18,538 nt of DNA from an uncultured Thalassospira sp. (GTDB lineage Bacteria; Pseudomonadota; Alphaproteobacteria; Rhodospirillales_A; Thalassospiraceae), in the NCBI GenBank assembly GCA_946885765.1, contig CAMPHD010000021.1, positions 1 to 18,538 on the forward strand, in the 5' to 3' direction. Made by a program: the position numbers and the translations under genes. The stretch's first letter is position 1. The number at the start of each line of letters is the position of its first letter. Positions 16,043-18,538 of this stretch are shown one piece after another. The notes below the pieces were generated by a model. The model worked only from the letters and a program-made list of their open reading frames with translations, ran no database searches and was not told where the DNA came from.

Positions 16043-16861
16043 ATGTCCCGCCTTACCCTTGCCGAAGCCGCCAAACGCGCCCTTATGACGGCGGACGCCA
16101 CGGAAAAAGCTGATGTCACCGCCGAAATGGCGGCGATGTGGCGCAATGGCGAGATCACCGAGGTGGGATCAACCGATCTTCCGGACCGCCCCGGACGCCC
16201 GGCAAAGCCCGAACTGCTGCCACCCAACAAAATGCCCAAGCGCAAAAAGGGCAGCGTTCAGGGTCGCATCGGGCTTTTGCATGCGCTGGCCCATATCGAA
16301 CTTAATGCCATTGATCTGGCGTGGGACCTTTGCGTGCGGTTTCCCGAAGCCGACATGCCCAAGCATTTTCATGATGCCTGGGTTCAGGTCGCCGATGACG
16401 AGGCGCGTCATTTCAAGATGATCAACAAACGCCTGGGTGAAATGGATGCGGCCTATGGCGATTTGCCGGCCCATGATGGCCTGTGGCAGACATCGATGGA
16501 CACGGCCTATGACATTCTGCCACGTCTGGCCGTCGTTCCGATGGTGTTTGAGGCACGCGGCCTTGATGCCACCCCGCCGACCATTGAGCGGCTGCTGTCG
16601 CATGGTGATACCGAAAGTGCGCGCATCCTTAAAATCATCGCCCATGATGAAATCGCCCATGTCGCGGCGGGGCGGAAATATTATGAATATGTCTGCGATC
16701 AGCGCGGCCTGCCCTATTACACGACATGGCATGACATGCTGCGCAAACATTTCCGCGGGCCGCTTAAACCGCCGTTCAACGACGAAGCCCGGTATGAAGC
16801 GGGGATGCCGCCCGACTATTATCAGGACTATGTTCTGGAGCTTCCGGGCGAGGATGAATAG
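16043..16861 (+). CDS. DUF455 (COG2833) ferritin-like protein
   Basis: Ferritin-like four-helix protein of the DUF455 family, with 272 residues and unknown function. A di-metal ligand set is visible in the helices: Glu86 in LAHIELNAIDLAWD, Glu120 and His123 in DDEARHF, Glu170 in FEARGLD, and Glu203 and His206 in HDEIAHVAAG. This is the E, ExxH, E, ExxH pattern expected of a diiron or iron-manganese site. An upstream in-frame ATG at 16025 would add six residues. GGAAAAG at 16032-16038 favours 16043, but not strongly. No signal peptide is seen. The last 34 nt overlap the 3' end of the opposing alkyltransferase gene. Some relatives are annotated as tRNA-hydroxylase-like or oxidoreductase; the substrate cannot be told from the sequence. 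Confidence 0.88.
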   Translation: MSRLTLAEAAKRALMTADATEKADVTAEMAAMWRNGEITEVGSTDLPDRPGRPAKPELLPPNKMPKRKKGSVQGRIGLLHALAHIELNAIDLAWDLCVRFPEADMPKHFHDAWVQVADDEARHFKMINKRLGEMDAAYGDLPAHDGLWQTSMDTAYDILPRLAVVPMVFEARGLDATPPTIERLLSHGDTESARILKIIAHDEIAHVAAGRKYYEYVCDQRGLPYYTTWHDMLRKHFRGPLKPPFNDEARYEAGMPPDYYQDYVLELPGEDE

Positions 16862-17379
16862 TCGGGTTTTCGAGCCATTGCCGCCTCGTGATCCAGCAGC
16901 CAGCGTTTGCGATCAAGCCCGCCGGCATAGCCGGTCAGGGTGCCATCCGATCCGATCACCCGATGGCACGGCACGATGATCGATACCGGGTTCAGCGCAT
17001 TGGCGCGTGCCACCGCCCGCACCGCTTTGGGATTGCCAAGGATATCGGCCTGCCCGGCATAGGATCGGCTTTCACCGCTGGGTATGGCAATCAGGGCATT
17101 CCAAGCTGATTTCTGGAAATCGGTGCCGATCATCCGGATATCATCCATCGGCAAGGGCATGAGGCGACCGGCGAAGTAACCATCCAGCCAGTCCGTGACC
17201 GATTTCGGGGCAACGCCGCCTTCGTGCCAGTCTATATTTTTAAAGCGCCGCGTCTGGATGGTGTGCAGGCGGTCATCGTTGTTTTCGAAATCCAGATGCA
17301 CCAGTTTGCCATCCACCATCGCAAGGCTGAGTTTGCCAATCTGGCTGTTGTAACGGGCAATGTCGATGCGGGTTGTCAT
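16828..17379 (-). CDS. ogt: Methylated-DNA-[protein]-cysteine S-methyltransferase (Ogt/MGMT type)
   Basis: Suicide DNA-repair protein that moves the alkyl group from O6-alkylguanine (and O4-alkylthymine) to its own cysteine. From the ATG at 17379 it has 183 residues. The active site is Cys138 in IIVPCHRVIGSDGTLTGYAGG, and the preceding helix-turn-helix region SYAGQADILGNPKAVRAVARA is typical. An ATG at 17385 overlaps the upstream stop as ATGA and would add two residues. The AAGG at 17389-17392 is 9 nt from the 17379 ATG but only 3 nt from the other, so I prefer 17379. It is almost certainly cotranslated with the upstream glycosylase gene. Its 3' end overlaps that of the DUF455 gene by 34 nt on the opposite strand. 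Confidence 0.95.
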   Translation of the reverse strand: MTTRIDIARYNSQIGKLSLAMVDGKLVHLDFENNDDRLHTIQTRRFKNIDWHEGGVAPKSVTDWLDGYFAGRLMPLPMDDIRMIGTDFQKSAWNALIAIPSGESRSYAGQADILGNPKAVRAVARANALNPVSIIVPCHRVIGSDGTLTGYAGGLDRKRWLLDHEAAMARKPDYSSSPGSSRT

Positions 17380-17381
17380 GG

Positions 17382-18538
17382 TCATTTCCCTTTCTTTGGT
17401 GGCTTGGACTTAGGCTGGGACTTTGGCAGATGTTCCTGTTCAAGTGCCGACCACAGATATTGCGCGGCATAGGCACGCCACGGTCGCCAGCGTTCTGCAT
17501 GTTGTTCAAGCGGCTTGGGCTTTGCCGGACCACCGCCGATTTCCGATGCTTTGAGAATGCCAAGGTCGGCGGCCGGGAAGGCATCCGGGTCACCAAGCCC
17601 GCGCAGGCCAAAATAATTCAACGTCCACGGGCCGATCCCCTTGGTCGCTGCCATTTCGGCCAGAATGTCATCACCCGATTTTCGGTCACTGTCGGGATCG
17701 GCAAACAGATTGATGATATCGGCAAGCGTTTGCGCACGACGTGTTGTCAGCCCGATGGATATCAATTCCTGTTCCTGCATGGTTGCGGGTTTCGGGAATA
17801 GATGGGTGATGCCCGTCCCGGCAATCAGGTTTTCAGGCAGAACCTCGCCAAAGCGCGCCACCAGTCGCCCGGCCAAGGTACGGGCGGCGGCAACCGATAC
17901 CTGTTGGCCCAATACCGCCCGGATCGCCAGTTCAAACCGGTCCCAGCATCCCGGCACCCGCAGACCGGGGCGTTTATCGACCAAGGGGCGCAGCAATTCA
18001 TCATCGGCAAACAGGACCGTGATTGAGGGCACATCGGCATCCAGATCAAACAACCGCCGCACCCGGCCCCCGATTTCAAGCACCGCGTCACGCGCCGGGC
18101 CGCGCAGGATGATTTCAACCCCGCCCTGATCGCTCGTGAACCGGCATATCATCAGACCGACGGCATCATTGATGCGAAAACCGCGCGCATAGGTGCGGTC
18201 GCCCACCGCCTCCAGCCCCGGAATGGCGCGTGCCCGGAAGAATGTCAGAAGGTAGTCGGCATCAAAAGGCTGCCGCGCACGAAGACGCAGGATCAGATCG
18301 TCGCTTTTGGGGGCTAAGGGGTCATCATCGTTTTTATCTGACACAGGTTCGGCCTTTATACCGCGCCGGAACGCGGTCGGTGCGTGGCCATAGGCCGTTT
18401 TCATGGCGTCATTGAACCGGCGCAAACTGCCGAAGCCTGCAATATCGGCGATTTCGGTCATCGACAGGTTGCTGTCGACAATCAGTTGCCGGGCGCGAAG
18501 CAGTCGGCGGGCCTTGGCATGATCCTGCGGGGTGACGC
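17382..18538 (-). CDS. Ada-type HTH / AlkA 3-methyladenine DNA glycosylase fusion, 5' end outside window
   Basis: Base-excision glycosylase that removes alkylated purines, fused to an AraC-type regulator part. The frame is open through the right edge, so the N-terminus is missing. The visible 384 residues begin in the AraC helix-turn-helix (NLSMTEIADIAGFGSLRRFNDAMK, ending HAPTAFRR). This is followed by an acidic linker, an AlkA N-terminal-like domain, and the HhH-GPD fold with LGQQVSVAAARTLAGRL, the hairpin TKGIGPWTLNYFGLRGLG and the catalytic Asp in FPAADLG. The tail is Lys/Pro-rich and ends KPPKKGK. In full-length relatives the missing part is usually an Ada zinc and methylphosphotriester-accepting domain, so this gene probably senses methylation and activates the pair. 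The stop (17384-17382) abuts the ogt start. Confidence 0.92.
   Translation of the reverse strand, partial: VTPQDHAKARRLLRARQLIVDSNLSMTEIADIAGFGSLRRFNDAMKTAYGHAPTAFRRGIKAEPVSDKNDDDPLAPKSDDLILRLRARQPFDADYLLTFFRARAIPGLEAVGDRTYARGFRINDAVGLMICRFTSDQGGVEIILRGPARDAVLEIGGRVRRLFDLDADVPSITVLFADDELLRPLVDKRPGLRVPGCWDRFELAIRAVLGQQVSVAAARTLAGRLVARFGEVLPENLIAGTGITHLFPKPATMQEQELISIGLTTRRAQTLADIINLFADPDSDRKSGDDILAEMAATKGIGPWTLNYFGLRGLGDPDAFPAADLGILKASEIGGGPAKPKPLEQHAERWRPWRAYAAQYLWSALEQEHLPKSQPKSKPPKKGK

Noticed and set aside
1..18538. Hidden defence system, prophage, transposon or CRISPR array
   Set aside because: Almost every stretch is accounted for by recognisable core genes. I saw no direct-repeat arrays, transposase, integrase or terminal repeats, and no compositional break.

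Overview
The window reads as a core chromosomal segment of an alphaproteobacterium, probably a marine Rhodospirillales such as Thalassospira. That placement is an inference from protein style and gene order, not from a search. It is dense in housekeeping genes. I see no tRNA or rRNA gene, no CRISPR array, no insertion sequence and no sign of recent transfer.

Left block (1-4036), minus strand: iron-sulfur assembly and cysteine synthesis. cysE comes first, with a good promoter, then iscR, a second NifS-type cysteine desulfurase, iscS and the first 13 codons of iscU, which runs off the left edge. CysE makes O-acetylserine for cysteine. The desulfurases take sulfur from cysteine. IscU is the scaffold, and IscR senses [2Fe-2S] supply.

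Middle block (4132-11026): an alpha/beta hydrolase (+) converges on anmK (-), and the two share a bidirectional terminator whose loop holds the anmK stop codon. anmK (muropeptide recycling) diverges from tyrS (+). tyrS converges on a 1184-residue AsmA/YhdP-like envelope protein (-), again across a shared bidirectional hairpin.

Right block (11315-18538): glnE (nitrogen control of glutamine synthetase) is followed by a bcp/PrxQ peroxiredoxin. Next comes an unusual two-domain protein that looks like a histidine-phosphotransfer domain plus a receiver domain, each lacking its phospho-accepting residue. Then comes a DUF455 ferritin-like protein. On the minus strand, entering from the right edge, an Ada/AlkA-type fusion and an ogt-type alkyltransferase form a tightly packed alkylation-repair pair. 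The ogt 3' end overlaps the 3' end of the DUF455 gene.

Most of the window is ordinary. The feature most worth a second look is the pseudo-HPt/pseudo-receiver protein at 15120-15890. Smaller points are the tandem cysteine desulfurases, the palindrome in the cysE leader, and the terminator that overlaps the anmK coding end. I found no convincing undescribed multi-gene system.
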